Shown piece after piece: positions 1 through 5,051 of a stretch of DNA of 5,051 nt. This DNA is from DAOTWP01 sp034435675 (GTDB lineage: Bacteria > Chloroflexota > Anaerolineae > Aggregatilineales > Phototrophicaceae), in the NCBI GenBank assembly GCA_034435675.1, contig DAOTWP010000374.1, positions 1-5,051 of the forward strand, in the 5' to 3' direction. The first letter of the stretch is position 1. Each line of letters starts with the position of its first letter. Below the pieces are notes generated by a model that had not been told where the DNA came from, made no database searches, and saw only the letters and a program-made list of their open reading frames with translations. The position numbers were made by a program, and so were the translations under genes.

Positions 1-37
1 ATAGCTGACATTTCGCGTGCATTCCCAATCTAAAATG

Positions 38-66
38 TTGACGTTGTCAGGTGCTCGTTGCATGAT
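38..66 (+). promoter_or_regulatory. Sigma-70-like promoter for the XRE-ImmA gene
   Basis: A -35 box TTGACG (38-43, 5 of 6 consensus bases) is followed by exactly 17 bases and a -10 box CATGAT (61-66, 4 of 6). Transcription would start near 73, leaving a leader of about 29 bases that carries AGGA (93-96) five bases before the ATG at 102. It is the best-matched promoter in the window. Confidence 0.6.
39..49. promoter_or_regulatory. Palindrome over the -35 box, possible XRE operator
   Basis: TGAC-GTT-GTCA is a perfect 4-base inverted repeat with a 3-base centre, lying on the -35 element of the promoter. Further TGAC (6-9) and GTCA (83-86) half-sites lie on either side. XRE regulators commonly bind short dyads in their own promoters, so this is a natural candidate for autoregulation by the downstream gene. 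The repeat is short and could occur by chance. Confidence 0.35.
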
Positions 67-101
67 GGTTTCAATGCAGATGGTCACGTGTTAGGACACC
101 A

Positions 102-1289
102 ATGGACAACATTCTCGACCAGATTAATCCCCAGGCGCTTGGGGCTGAACTCAGACAGGCGCGCGAAAGCAAAGGGCTGACGCAGCAGGATGTCGCTGAA
201 TATCTGGGTATTGCACGCACGACGCTCGTTGCCATTGAAAAAGGCGAACGCCGACTCAAAGCGAGCGAACTGCTGCAACTGGCGCAGCTCTACGGCAAAA
301 GCGCGGGTGATTTTTTGCGCGCGGAACGCCCGACGGCAGTGCCGTTTGCTCCGCAGTTTCGCGCCGCATATCGCCGTCCGGAAGCACAGCAGCCTATTGA
401 AGATGCCGTAATCACCGAATTTGAAGCGCTGTGCCGCGATTACGTTGAACTTGAAAATATCACCAAGAACCCGCTGAATTATCGTTACCCGCCGGAATAC
501 AGCACCGCCAGTGATCGCATTGAGCAGCAGGCAGAAACGATCGCTGCACAGGAACGCCTGCGGCTTGGTGTGGGTGATGGTCCGCTGCCGGTGATGCGTA
601 CGCTGCTCGAACAGGAAGTTGGACTGCGCATCTTCTACATGCCGTTAAAGCCTGCGCATTATGCCGGGCTGTATGTCTACGATACGCTGCTGGGCGGCTG
701 CATTGCGCTTAACCGGATGCAGCCCCCGGAACGCAGACGCTGGTCGCTGGCGCACGAATATGCGCATTTCCTCGCCCATCGCGCGCAGGTAGACACGATG
801 CGCGAAGACGACTATCAGCGCCTGCCGGCGAGAGAACGGTTTGCAGATGCCTTCGCCAAACACTTTTTGATGCCCGCCAGCAGTGTTGGCAGGCAAATCG
901 GCAGCAGGGATATAGCGCGAAGTGATCTGTTTTTGCTGGCACAGTATTTTGGTGTTTCCGTTCAGGCAATGACCCTGCGCCTTGAGGAACTCGGTTACAT
1001 CCCGCAGGGCATCTGGGATGACCTTCAGCAGCGGGGCATCAGAGTTCAGGCAGTACAATCACAACTGGGCATTGAGCCGGTGATTGATCCTGACCAAATG
1101 CTCCCGATTCGCTATCAGGTTCTGGCAGTAAGTGCCCTGGAAGACGGCGCTATTACGGAGGGGCTGTTTGCCCGCTTTTTGCGTGTCAGCCGGGCACAAT
1201 CCCGCGAAATCAGGTTTGCGCTAGAACAGGGCAGCCTGCCCCGGACCAGTGCCGCTGGCATCGCCTCGTTCGGGGAGCATCATGGCTGA
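102..1289 (+). CDS. XRE-family regulator fused to ImmA/IrrE-type zinc metallopeptidase
   Basis: This 395-residue cytoplasmic protein has two recognisable parts. Residues about 14-72 are an XRE helix-turn-helix (LRQARESKGLTQQDVAEYLG, then IARTTLVAIEKGERR as the recognition-helix region). Residues about 160-300 are an ImmA/IrrE (COG2856, DUF955) peptidase: HEYAH at 218-222 (bases 753-767) gives two zinc-binding histidines and the catalytic Glu219. The RERFADAFAKHFLMP segment (244-258) is the second family motif, with Glu245 a possible third ligand. Residues about 335-375 look like the small C-terminal helical region typical of these fusions. In known relatives (ImmA, IrrE) the peptidase cleaves an XRE repressor such as ImmR or DdrO to switch on mobile-element or stress genes. 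Here both are in one chain, so self-cleavage or cleavage of another repressor is an inference. The start is set by AGGA five bases upstream. The 3' end overlaps the next frame by 8 bases, implying translational coupling. Hand counts of a few 60-base lines give about 55% GC, lower than the last gene. Confidence 0.9.
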   Translation: MDNILDQINPQALGAELRQARESKGLTQQDVAEYLGIARTTLVAIEKGERRLKASELLQLAQLYGKSAGDFLRAERPTAVPFAPQFRAAYRRPEAQQPIEDAVITEFEALCRDYVELENITKNPLNYRYPPEYSTASDRIEQQAETIAAQERLRLGVGDGPLPVMRTLLEQEVGLRIFYMPLKPAHYAGLYVYDTLLGGCIALNRMQPPERRRWSLAHEYAHFLAHRAQVDTMREDDYQRLPARERFADAFAKHFLMPASSVGRQIGSRDIARSDLFLLAQYFGVSVQAMTLRLEELGYIPQGIWDDLQQRGIRVQAVQSQLGIEPVIDPDQMLPIRYQVLAVSALEDGAITEGLFARFLRVSRAQSREIRFALEQGSLPRTSAAGIASFGEHHG

Positions 1290-1392
1290 GGACGCGATTC
1301 GCCATACCCACCTTATCTGGGCTGCCTGCTGCATTATCAGGGCTGCCGAGACCGGCGAATTTGGTAGAACTAAACTTATCGAACGAAACTGA
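1282..1392 (+). CDS. Short 36-codon frame coupled to the XRE-ImmA gene; probable 5' part of a frameshifted gene
   Basis: ATG at 1282 overlaps the XRE-ImmA stop codon and has a good ribosome binding site GGGGAG (1272-1277) four bases upstream, so it looks like a genuine translation start. The peptide begins MAEDAIRHTHLIWAACCIIR and ends in a charged stretch (GEFGRTKLIERN) before TGA at 1390-1392. It looks like the normal N-terminal helix of a longer soluble protein, and its stop falls inside the next frame (1361-1687), which has no good start of its own. I therefore favour one gene broken by a +1 shift somewhere in about 1361-1390. An independent small protein or leader peptide is the alternative. 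I do not recognise the family. Confidence 0.5.
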   Translation: MAEDAIRHTHLIWAACCIIRAAETGEFGRTKLIERN

Positions 1393-1687
1393 GGCAGCGC
1401 TGGCTGTCGAACTGGAAGCACAAAACCTTGATCGTGGTGAAGCGCAGAGCGCCGCGATTGCGATTGTCCGCCACTGGGCAATTGCCACCGATGATAAGCG
1501 GGCAGTCAACGTTATTGGAGCAATTTCACCTGCCACGCAGATTGTCACGACACCCGAACTGCTGAAGTGGTGGGCAGAAGGGTTGAATATCCCCGAAGTT
1601 CGCGTCAAGCAGGCGATACAAGCCGTTCGCCGCTATGTACCCCCCAAAAATCATCCCCTGTTGAACTGGTGGCAGCAGCATTTATAG
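1361..1687 (+). CDS. Hypothetical protein, partner of the XRE-ImmA gene
   Basis: The open frame gives 108 residues from a TTG at 1361. It is acidic and helical at first (residues 2-30, many Glu and Ala), and Trp-rich later (WW near residues 69-70 and again near the C-terminus). The C-terminal third is basic (VRVKQAIQAVRRYVPPKNHP). There is no signal peptide or membrane helix. The TTG start is unconvincing: only GAG at 1348-1350 could serve as a ribosome site, and there is no ATG or GTG in this frame between the XRE-ImmA stop and 1361. The frame stays open upstream into the region covered by the 36-codon frame that starts at 1282. The likely native product is about 135-140 residues starting at 1282 with a frameshift. 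As the immediate downstream partner of an XRE-ImmA fusion it could be its target, toxin or accessory protein, but nothing in the sequence names its function. It is not the PIN-like DUF4411 protein often found beside such genes. Confidence 0.6.
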   Translation: MVELNLSNETEAALAVELEAQNLDRGEAQSAAIAIVRHWAIATDDKRAVNVIGAISPATQIVTTPELLKWWAEGLNIPEVRVKQAIQAVRRYVPPKNHPLLNWWQQHL

Positions 1688-1700
1688 TCAGTTGCGCCGC

Positions 1701-1726
1701 CGGGGAAACTGTGGGTAAAATCCCCG
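1701..1726 (+). other. Hairpin between the small gene and the DJ-1 gene
   Basis: CGGGGA (1701-1706) pairs perfectly with TCCCCG (1721-1726) around a 14-base loop, 14 bases after the stop of the preceding gene. No T-run follows, so it is not a standard intrinsic terminator. It may still mark a transcript end. Confidence 0.25.
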
Positions 1727-1793
1727 CCGAGACCTCTGCCGGCCTTTGTGTTCCACTCAATCCTGATCTGGTCATACTCTAAGAGGTTACTGC

Positions 1794-2375
1794 ATGTCCG
1801 CAAAAAAGATCCTGTTTATCGTCGGCGACTATACCGAAGATTATGAATTGATGGTGCCCTTCCAGATGATGCAAATGGTCGGGCATACCGTGCATGCCGT
1901 TTGTCCGGGCAAAACAACGGGGGAGAGCATTCGTACTGCCATCCACGATTTTGAAGGCGACCAGACCTACAGCGAAAAGCCCGGTCACAATTTTGCGCTG
2001 AATGCCAGTTTTGATGACATCAACCCGCAGGATTATGATGCGCTGGTTCTGCCCGGCGGGCGCGGACCCGAATATATCCGGCTGAACCCGCGCGTGCTGG
2101 AAATCACACGCCATTTTGCCGAAACCAACAAGCCGATTGCCGCGACCTGCCACGGACCAATGGTGCTGGCAGCCGCCGGGGTGCTCAACGGGCGCGAAAG
2201 CACCGCTTACCCGGCAGTCGGACCGGATGTGACCATTGCCGGTGGCAAATTCATTGACATCCCCGTGGATCAGGCGCATGTGGAGGGCAATCTGGTCACT
2301 GCGCCCGCCTGGCCCGCCAACGCCGTCTGGATGGCGAAGTTCCTCGACGTGCTGGGCACTAAGATCGAACCTTAA
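1794..2375 (+). CDS. DJ-1/PfpI family protein, DJ-1D-like (glyoxalase III / deglycase type)
   Basis: The 193-residue single-domain protein has the full DJ-1/PfpI signature. The N-terminal strand and turn ILFIVGDYTEDYEL carries the conserved Glu15. YDALVLPGGRGPEY (81-94) comes next, followed by the nucleophile elbow ATCHGP, with Cys119 (codon 2148-2150) and His120. The stretch AIHDFEGDQTYSEKPGHNF (49-67) closely resembles, from memory, the repeats of plant DJ-1D proteins rather than classical PfpI or YhbO. Family members act in the cytoplasm on reactive carbonyls: DJ-1D enzymes convert methylglyoxal to lactate without glutathione, and YhbO/PfpI relatives have been called deglycases or, earlier, proteases. 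The glyoxalase role is inferred from this resemblance. Plant DJ-1D is a tandem repeat of the domain; this protein has one copy and presumably oligomerises. The start is supported by AAGAGG (1781-1786) seven bases upstream. The 106-base gap before it suggests separate transcription, though I find no clear promoter there. Confidence 0.9.
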   Translation: MSAKKILFIVGDYTEDYELMVPFQMMQMVGHTVHAVCPGKTTGESIRTAIHDFEGDQTYSEKPGHNFALNASFDDINPQDYDALVLPGGRGPEYIRLNPRVLEITRHFAETNKPIAATCHGPMVLAAAGVLNGRESTAYPAVGPDVTIAGGKFIDIPVDQAHVEGNLVTAPAWPANAVWMAKFLDVLGTKIEP

Positions 2376-2377
2376 CC

Positions 2378-2402
2378 CCCACTGCCTTCGGTACGGCAGG
2401 GG
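2378..2402 (+). terminator. Hairpin just after the DJ-1 gene, possible terminator
   Basis: Directly after the TAA stop, CTGCC (2382-2386) pairs with GGCAG (2395-2399). The flanking CCC and GGG extend the stem across one bulged A. The loop is about 8 bases. No T-run follows, so a role as intrinsic terminator is only tentative. Confidence 0.3.
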
Positions 2403-2404
2403 TC

Positions 2405-2436
2405 CGCAGCGCCCGGTCCGTGTGCCGGGCGTTGTG
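2405..2436 (+). terminator. Strong GC-rich hairpin downstream of the DJ-1 gene
   Basis: Bases 2405-2416 pair with 2425-2436 to form a 12-base-pair stem with two G-T wobbles and an 8-base loop (TCCGTGTG). Its core is CGCCCGG with CCGGGCG. It is the most stable hairpin I find in the window and sits 30 bases after the DJ-1 stop codon. The missing T-run leaves it either a non-canonical transcript end, an mRNA 3'-end protector, or a copy of a dispersed palindromic repeat. Confidence 0.4.
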
Positions 2437-2439
2437 CTG

Positions 2440-2481
2440 CCCGCCGCCGGGGTATACGTCAGTCCATTTGTCCCGCCGCCG
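2440..2481 (+). repeat. Two copies of CCCGCCGCCG, 32 bases apart
   Basis: CCCGCCGCCG occurs at 2440-2449 and again at 2472-2481 in the gap before the TIR gene. The copies are exact but simple in sequence, so they may be chance in GC-rich DNA or binding sites for a regulator. Confidence 0.3.
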
Positions 2482-2509
2482 TAAAAACCTGTAATTTTCG
2501 CCCCACCGG

Positions 2510-2541
2510 TTGCATAATTTCGGTTACTATAAGACTATAGG
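2510..2541 (+). promoter_or_regulatory. AT-rich probable promoter region of the TIR gene
   Basis: The stretch is clearly AT-richer than its surroundings. It contains TTGCAT (2510-2515), TATAAG (2528-2533, 5 of 6 bases of a -10 box) and TATAGG (2536-2541). Two tandem 8-base units, ACTATAAG and ACTATAGG (2526-2541), overlap these boxes. No -35 box stands at the ideal distance from TATAAG (TTGCAT is only 12 bases away), so the exact promoter is uncertain. Confidence 0.35.
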
Positions 2542-2572
2542 GTATCTGTGCCTAGCTTTGAGGGGCTGCCTG

Positions 2573-3769
2573 ATGTCGAGTGTCTTTCTTTCCTACCGCC
2601 GGGATGACAGTGCGGTCATCACCGGACGCATTTACGACCGCTTTACTGCTGCCTATGGCAAGCCGCGTGTGTTTAAGGATGTGGACAATATCCCGCCGGG
2701 TGTGGACTTTCGCGCCGTCTTGCAGCAGAACATCGCCCGCTGCCGGGTGGTGCTGGTGGTCATCGGTCCGCAGTGGGCGCAGATCGCCTATGCCAACGGG
2801 CAGCCGCGCCTGTTCGACCCGAATGACTTTGTGCGCATCGAAATTGAGAGCGCGCTGGCACGCGCCAACGCCATCGTTGTGCCGCTGCTGGTCATGGGCG
2901 CAGCGATGCCCTCCCCGCAGCAGCTTCCGCCGTCGCTGCACCCGCTGGTCTACCGCAACGCCGTGCAAATCCGCAATGATCCCGATTTTCACCGGGACAT
3001 GACCGGGCTGTTGCACGACCTCAGCCCGTATCTGGGCAAACCGCGTATGCCGGGGCAAAAGCGCAGCGGGCTGCCCTGGGTCTGGTTTGGCGCACTGGGG
3101 GTCATGGCGGTGGTCGGGCTGGTGGCGGCGCTGCTGCTGATTAACGCGCTGGGCGCGCGCAGCACCGGGGGCGGATTGCCGACCGGCGAGGCAGCCGCTG
3201 TCAACACTCCGGCGGACAGCGCTGGCGTGTCACAGGACAACAGCGGTTCCGGCAGCAGCAGTTCGGGCAGCGGTGCTGTGAGCGAGTTCACCGGCAGCAA
3301 TGCTGTGTTCGGCGTGGTCACGTTTGAGTACCCGCAGGACTGGGCAGTGCTGGATGTGTTTAGCACTGATGGGGCGGTGGCAGTGGGCACCAGCCGCGCG
3401 CTGCTCAACAGTGTGCAAACACTCGATATCGCGACAATTCCTGCCGGGCAGGCGGCATATGCCCTGACGCTGCTGCCCTACGACCTGGCAGCGCAGAACT
3501 TCGGCACAGTGCCACCCGCGCGCGACCTGCTGGAAACGACGCTGGCGCTCTCCGGCGGCTTTGGCTTTAGCAGCGTGCGCACGGTGACGATTGGCGATTA
3601 CAGCGCGGCACGGGTCAGCGGCAGCAGCGTGGGTGGCGACCTGCTCATGCTGGTGGTGGAACTGGATGAGGCTTATGCGGTGGTGGTGGCGGCGACTGCC
3701 AGCGGCGAACTGAGCGCATTTGAGGACAGGTTTAACGCCATCACCGCCAGCATTCGCTATCGGGGATGA
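2573..3769 (+). CDS. Membrane-anchored TIR-domain protein with extracytoplasmic PsbP/DcrB-like domain
   Basis: The 398-residue protein starts at ATG 2573, chosen because GAGGGG (2560-2565) lies seven bases upstream and the TIR motif VFLSYRRDDS follows at once. The frame is open back to a TTG at 2510, but that site lacks a ribosome binding sequence. Residues about 3-150 form a bacterial TIR domain: SYRRDDS (box 1), VFKDVDNIPPGVDF (33-46), VVLVVIGPQW (59-68) and FVRIEIESAL (86-95), where Glu90 (codon 2840-2842) is the likely catalytic glutamate of NAD-cleaving TIRs. A basic stretch (KPRMPGQKR) precedes one membrane helix at about 168-192, placing TIR inside the cell. A Ser/Gly/Ala/Thr linker spans 196-240. 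Residues about 241-398 (VVTFEYPQDWAVL to FNAITASIRY) resemble PsbP/DcrB-like domains, here outside the membrane. The role is inferred: TIR activity, NAD cleavage or assembly, controlled by an outside signal. It stands alone, with no Thoeris partner (SLOG protein) or other defence gene next to it. Confidence 0.85.
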   Translation: MSSVFLSYRRDDSAVITGRIYDRFTAAYGKPRVFKDVDNIPPGVDFRAVLQQNIARCRVVLVVIGPQWAQIAYANGQPRLFDPNDFVRIEIESALARANAIVVPLLVMGAAMPSPQQLPPSLHPLVYRNAVQIRNDPDFHRDMTGLLHDLSPYLGKPRMPGQKRSGLPWVWFGALGVMAVVGLVAALLLINALGARSTGGGLPTGEAAAVNTPADSAGVSQDNSGSGSSSSGSGAVSEFTGSNAVFGVVTFEYPQDWAVLDVFSTDGAVAVGTSRALLNSVQTLDIATIPAGQAAYALTLLPYDLAAQNFGTVPPARDLLETTLALSGGFGFSSVRTVTIGDYSAARVSGSSVGGDLLMLVVELDEAYAVVVAATASGELSAFEDRFNAITASIRYRG

Positions 3770-3793
3770 GGCGGCTCTACCGGGTGGGCTGCC
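3770..3793 (+). terminator. Hairpin directly after the TIR stop codon
   Basis: GGCGGCTC (3770-3777) can pair with GGGCTGCC (3786-3793), eight pairs including two G-T wobbles, around an 8-base loop. It begins at the base following the TGA. There is no T-run, so termination is only a possibility. Confidence 0.25.
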
Positions 3794-3880
3794 GTGCGAA
3801 TCACCCCTGCACCCGCCTTGCTTCGCTATGCCTCAGGGCTAATGAGCGGATCTACGTGCGTTCCCGCACGAATCCTCCCT
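3793..3880 (+). repeat. Paired short motifs and hairpin in the TIR/S58 gap
   Basis: CGTGCGAATC followed by ACCCCT (3793-3808) is echoed by CGCACGAATC followed by CTCCCT (3865-3880). The second copy overlaps a perfect hairpin, CGTGCG (3855-3860) with CGCACG (3865-3870), on a TTCC loop. The 228-base gap is otherwise non-coding. The arrangement resembles a decayed dispersed intergenic repeat, but copy number elsewhere cannot be seen from this window. Confidence 0.3.
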
Positions 3881-3946
3881 TAGCATCGTCTCACCCGCGC
3901 TTCCGCCGCACAACGGTTCTCCATGCTGCCCGCGCGCCTGCCGCTG

Positions 3947-3955
3947 TGCTACACT
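3947..3955 (+). promoter_or_regulatory. Extended -10 promoter for the S58 peptidase gene
   Basis: TG-C-TACACT is a typical extended -10 element (TACACT matches 4 of 6 consensus bases). It has no good -35 box, which extended -10 promoters can do without. Transcription would start near 3962, giving a leader of about 36 bases with the ribosome site AAAGGA at 3983-3988. Confidence 0.45.
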
Positions 3956-3997
3956 GACGGCGAACAACAGCTTTTTTCACCCAAAGGACAACGACAG

Positions 3998-5051
3998 ATG
4001 ACCCGTTTACGTGACCTCGGCATTGACCCCGGCGGGCTGCCCCCCGGCGCACAGAACGCCATCACCGATGTGCCGGGCGTGCGCGTGGGGCACACCACGC
4101 TGGTCAGCGGCAGCGGCGCGCTGCATCCCGGCAGCGGTCCGGTTCGCACCGGCGTAACCGCGATCCTGCCGCACGGGGGCAGCCTGTACCGCGAGAAGGT
4201 CAGTGCCGCCGTGCATACGATCAACGGCTTCGGCAAGCCCACCGGCTTTGAGCAAATTCGTGAGCTGGGCACGCTGGAAACGCCGATTCTGCTGACCAAT
4301 ACACTCAATGTCGGCAAAGTGCATGACGCACTGGTCGGCTACATGCTCAGCGATCACCCCGGCATCGGCATCAGCACAGGCACGGTCAACCCGGTGGTCG
4401 CAGAATGCAACGACGGTTTCCTGAACGATATCCAGGGGCGGCACTGCGACGCGGCGGCGGTGCTGGCGGCAATCCACACGGCAGCGGCGGGCGCGGTGGC
4501 AGAAGGCAACGTTGGCGCGGGCACAGGCACGGCGTGCTACCAGTTCAAAGGCGGCATCGGCACGGCATCGCGGCGCATCCTTGACGGGCAGTTTACGGTG
4601 GGCGCGCTGGTGCAGACCAACATGGGCAGGCGCGAGGAACTGCTGGTGCTGGGTGTGCCGGTGGGGCGCGCTCTGCGCGACGAACTGCTGCCACAGCAGG
4701 GCAAACTGCCGCAGGGCAGCATCAACCTGATTCTCGCCACTGATGTCCCGCTGAATGGACGCCAACTGCGGCGGCTGGCAGCGCGGGCAGCGCACGGACT
4801 GGCGCGCACCGGGACGGTGAGCCACGATGGCAGCGGCGATTTTGTCATCGCGTTTTCGACCACCCGCCGCCGCCAGCATGAAGAACAGCGTGTGCTGGTC
4901 GAAGGCGCGGTCTTCGCCGAACACGAAGCCACGATGCTGCCGCTGTTCAGCGCCGCCGCCGAAGTCTGCGAAGAAGCGATTCTCAACGCGCTGGTTGCCG
5001 CGCAAACGCTGACCGGGCGCGACGGCAACACGCTGTTTGCGCTGCCGCACG
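3998..5051 (+). CDS. S58 family (P1/DmpA-type) self-processing aminopeptidase, 3' end cut by window
   Basis: The frame is open from ATG 3998 (AAAGGA nine bases upstream) to the window edge, 351 codons without a stop. Family members are 345-375 residues, so only some 10-20 residues are probably missing. S58 enzymes are Ntn-like hydrolases that cut themselves into alpha and beta chains before a serine which becomes the nucleophile. In DmpA this is Gly249-Ser250, and here Gly240-Ser241 (LPQGSINLILATDVPL, Ser codon 4718-4720) fits exactly. Other family features are AITDVPGVRVGHTTL (21-35), GVTAILPHGG (52-61), LTNTLNVGKVHDAL (99-112), AEGNVGAGTGTACYQFKGGIGTASR (168-192), VQTN with Asn208, SGD at 279-281 matching the beta-chain active-site residues, and TGRDGNTLFALPH near the end. 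Relatives remove N-terminal amino acids, including D-amino acids or beta-amino acids, from peptides and amides; the substrate here cannot be told. There is no signal peptide, so it is cytoplasmic. Sampled lines run about 60-80% GC. Confidence 0.93.
   Translation, partial: MTRLRDLGIDPGGLPPGAQNAITDVPGVRVGHTTLVSGSGALHPGSGPVRTGVTAILPHGGSLYREKVSAAVHTINGFGKPTGFEQIRELGTLETPILLTNTLNVGKVHDALVGYMLSDHPGIGISTGTVNPVVAECNDGFLNDIQGRHCDAAAVLAAIHTAAAGAVAEGNVGAGTGTACYQFKGGIGTASRRILDGQFTVGALVQTNMGRREELLVLGVPVGRALRDELLPQQGKLPQGSINLILATDVPLNGRQLRRLAARAAHGLARTGTVSHDGSGDFVIAFSTTRRRQHEEQRVLVEGAVFAEHEATMLPLFSAAAEVCEEAILNALVAAQTLTGRDGNTLFALPH

Noticed and set aside
1746..1778. Possible promoter for the DJ-1 gene (TTGTGT or TTCCAC with CATACT)
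   Set aside because: The spacing is 21 bases for the first pair, the -35 match is poor for the second, and the implied transcript start would fall on the ribosome binding site.
1779..2279. 166-codon - strand frame opposite the DJ-1 gene
   Set aside because: Antisense shadow of a well-supported DJ-1/PfpI coding sequence; no motif of its own.
2510..2572. N-terminal extension of the TIR protein from TTG 2510
   Set aside because: There is no ribosome site before the TTG, the extension overlaps the AT-rich promoter region, and ATG 2573 has GAGGGG at seven bases with the TIR motif immediately after.
2552..3058. 168-codon - strand frame opposite the TIR domain
   Set aside because: Antisense shadow; the + strand frame carries the TIR motifs and the ribosome binding site.
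2573..3769. Thoeris or other named TIR defence system
   Set aside because: No ThsA/SLOG, SIR2, STING, nuclease or CRISPR-like gene lies beside the TIR gene in this window, so a named system cannot be supported.
3766..3957. 63-codon + strand frame starting in an ATGA overlap with the TIR stop
   Set aside because: The overlap looks like coupling, but GGGG lies directly against the ATG, the product is Arg-rich without motifs, and the frame covers hairpins and repeated motifs plus the promoter of the next gene.
4007..5050. Long 347-codon open frame on the - strand
   Set aside because: It is the antisense shadow of the S58 gene: the + strand frame has clear family motifs and a ribosome site, while the - strand product is low-quality Ala/Arg/His/Gln-rich sequence with no recognisable domain.

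Overview
The window is bacterial and gene-dense, with every supported gene on the + strand. Five clear coding regions lie in the order regulator/peptidase, small hypothetical protein, DJ-1/PfpI enzyme, TIR membrane protein and S58 (DmpA-type) peptidase. An additional 36-codon reading frame sits between the first two. The last gene runs off the right edge. The DNA is moderately to strongly GC-rich. The serine/glycine-rich linker and the PsbP-like outer domain of the TIR protein, together with this gene mix, remind me of Chloroflexota (Anaerolineae-like) genomes. That is a guess from style, not a demonstrated placement.

Positions 1-1687: a good sigma-70-like promoter (TTGACG, 17 bases, CATGAT) overlaps a TGAC-GTT-GTCA palindrome. 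It drives a 395-residue protein that joins an XRE helix-turn-helix to an ImmA/IrrE zinc peptidase (HEYAH). The peptidase gene overlaps a second reading frame by 8 bases. That frame has a proper ribosome binding site but stops after 36 codons, while a 108-codon frame shifted by +1 continues straight on. The simplest reading is one partner gene of roughly 135-140 codons with a frameshift (biological, or a sequence error). Two coupled small genes remain possible. Fused XRE-ImmA genes with a small downstream partner resemble phage or mobile-element repressor/antirepressor modules and toxin-antitoxin-like pairs.

Positions 1688-2572: a single-domain DJ-1/PfpI protein resembling the plant DJ-1D (glyoxalase III-like) branch, followed by 197 non-coding bases with two GC-rich hairpins, a 10-base direct repeat and an AT-rich likely promoter.

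Positions 2573-3769: a TIR protein with a cytoplasmic TIR domain, one membrane helix, a low-complexity linker and an extracytoplasmic PsbP/DcrB-like domain. This layout suggests a membrane-anchored TIR effector or signalling protein with an outside sensor, and it is the most interesting gene here. Positions 3770-3997 are non-coding, with hairpins, repeated short motifs and an extended -10 promoter. Positions 3998-5051 encode most of an S58-family self-processing aminopeptidase.

Apart from the first two or three overlapping frames, the genes have separate leaders and probably separate transcription. I see no rRNA, tRNA, CRISPR array, insertion sequence or origin.
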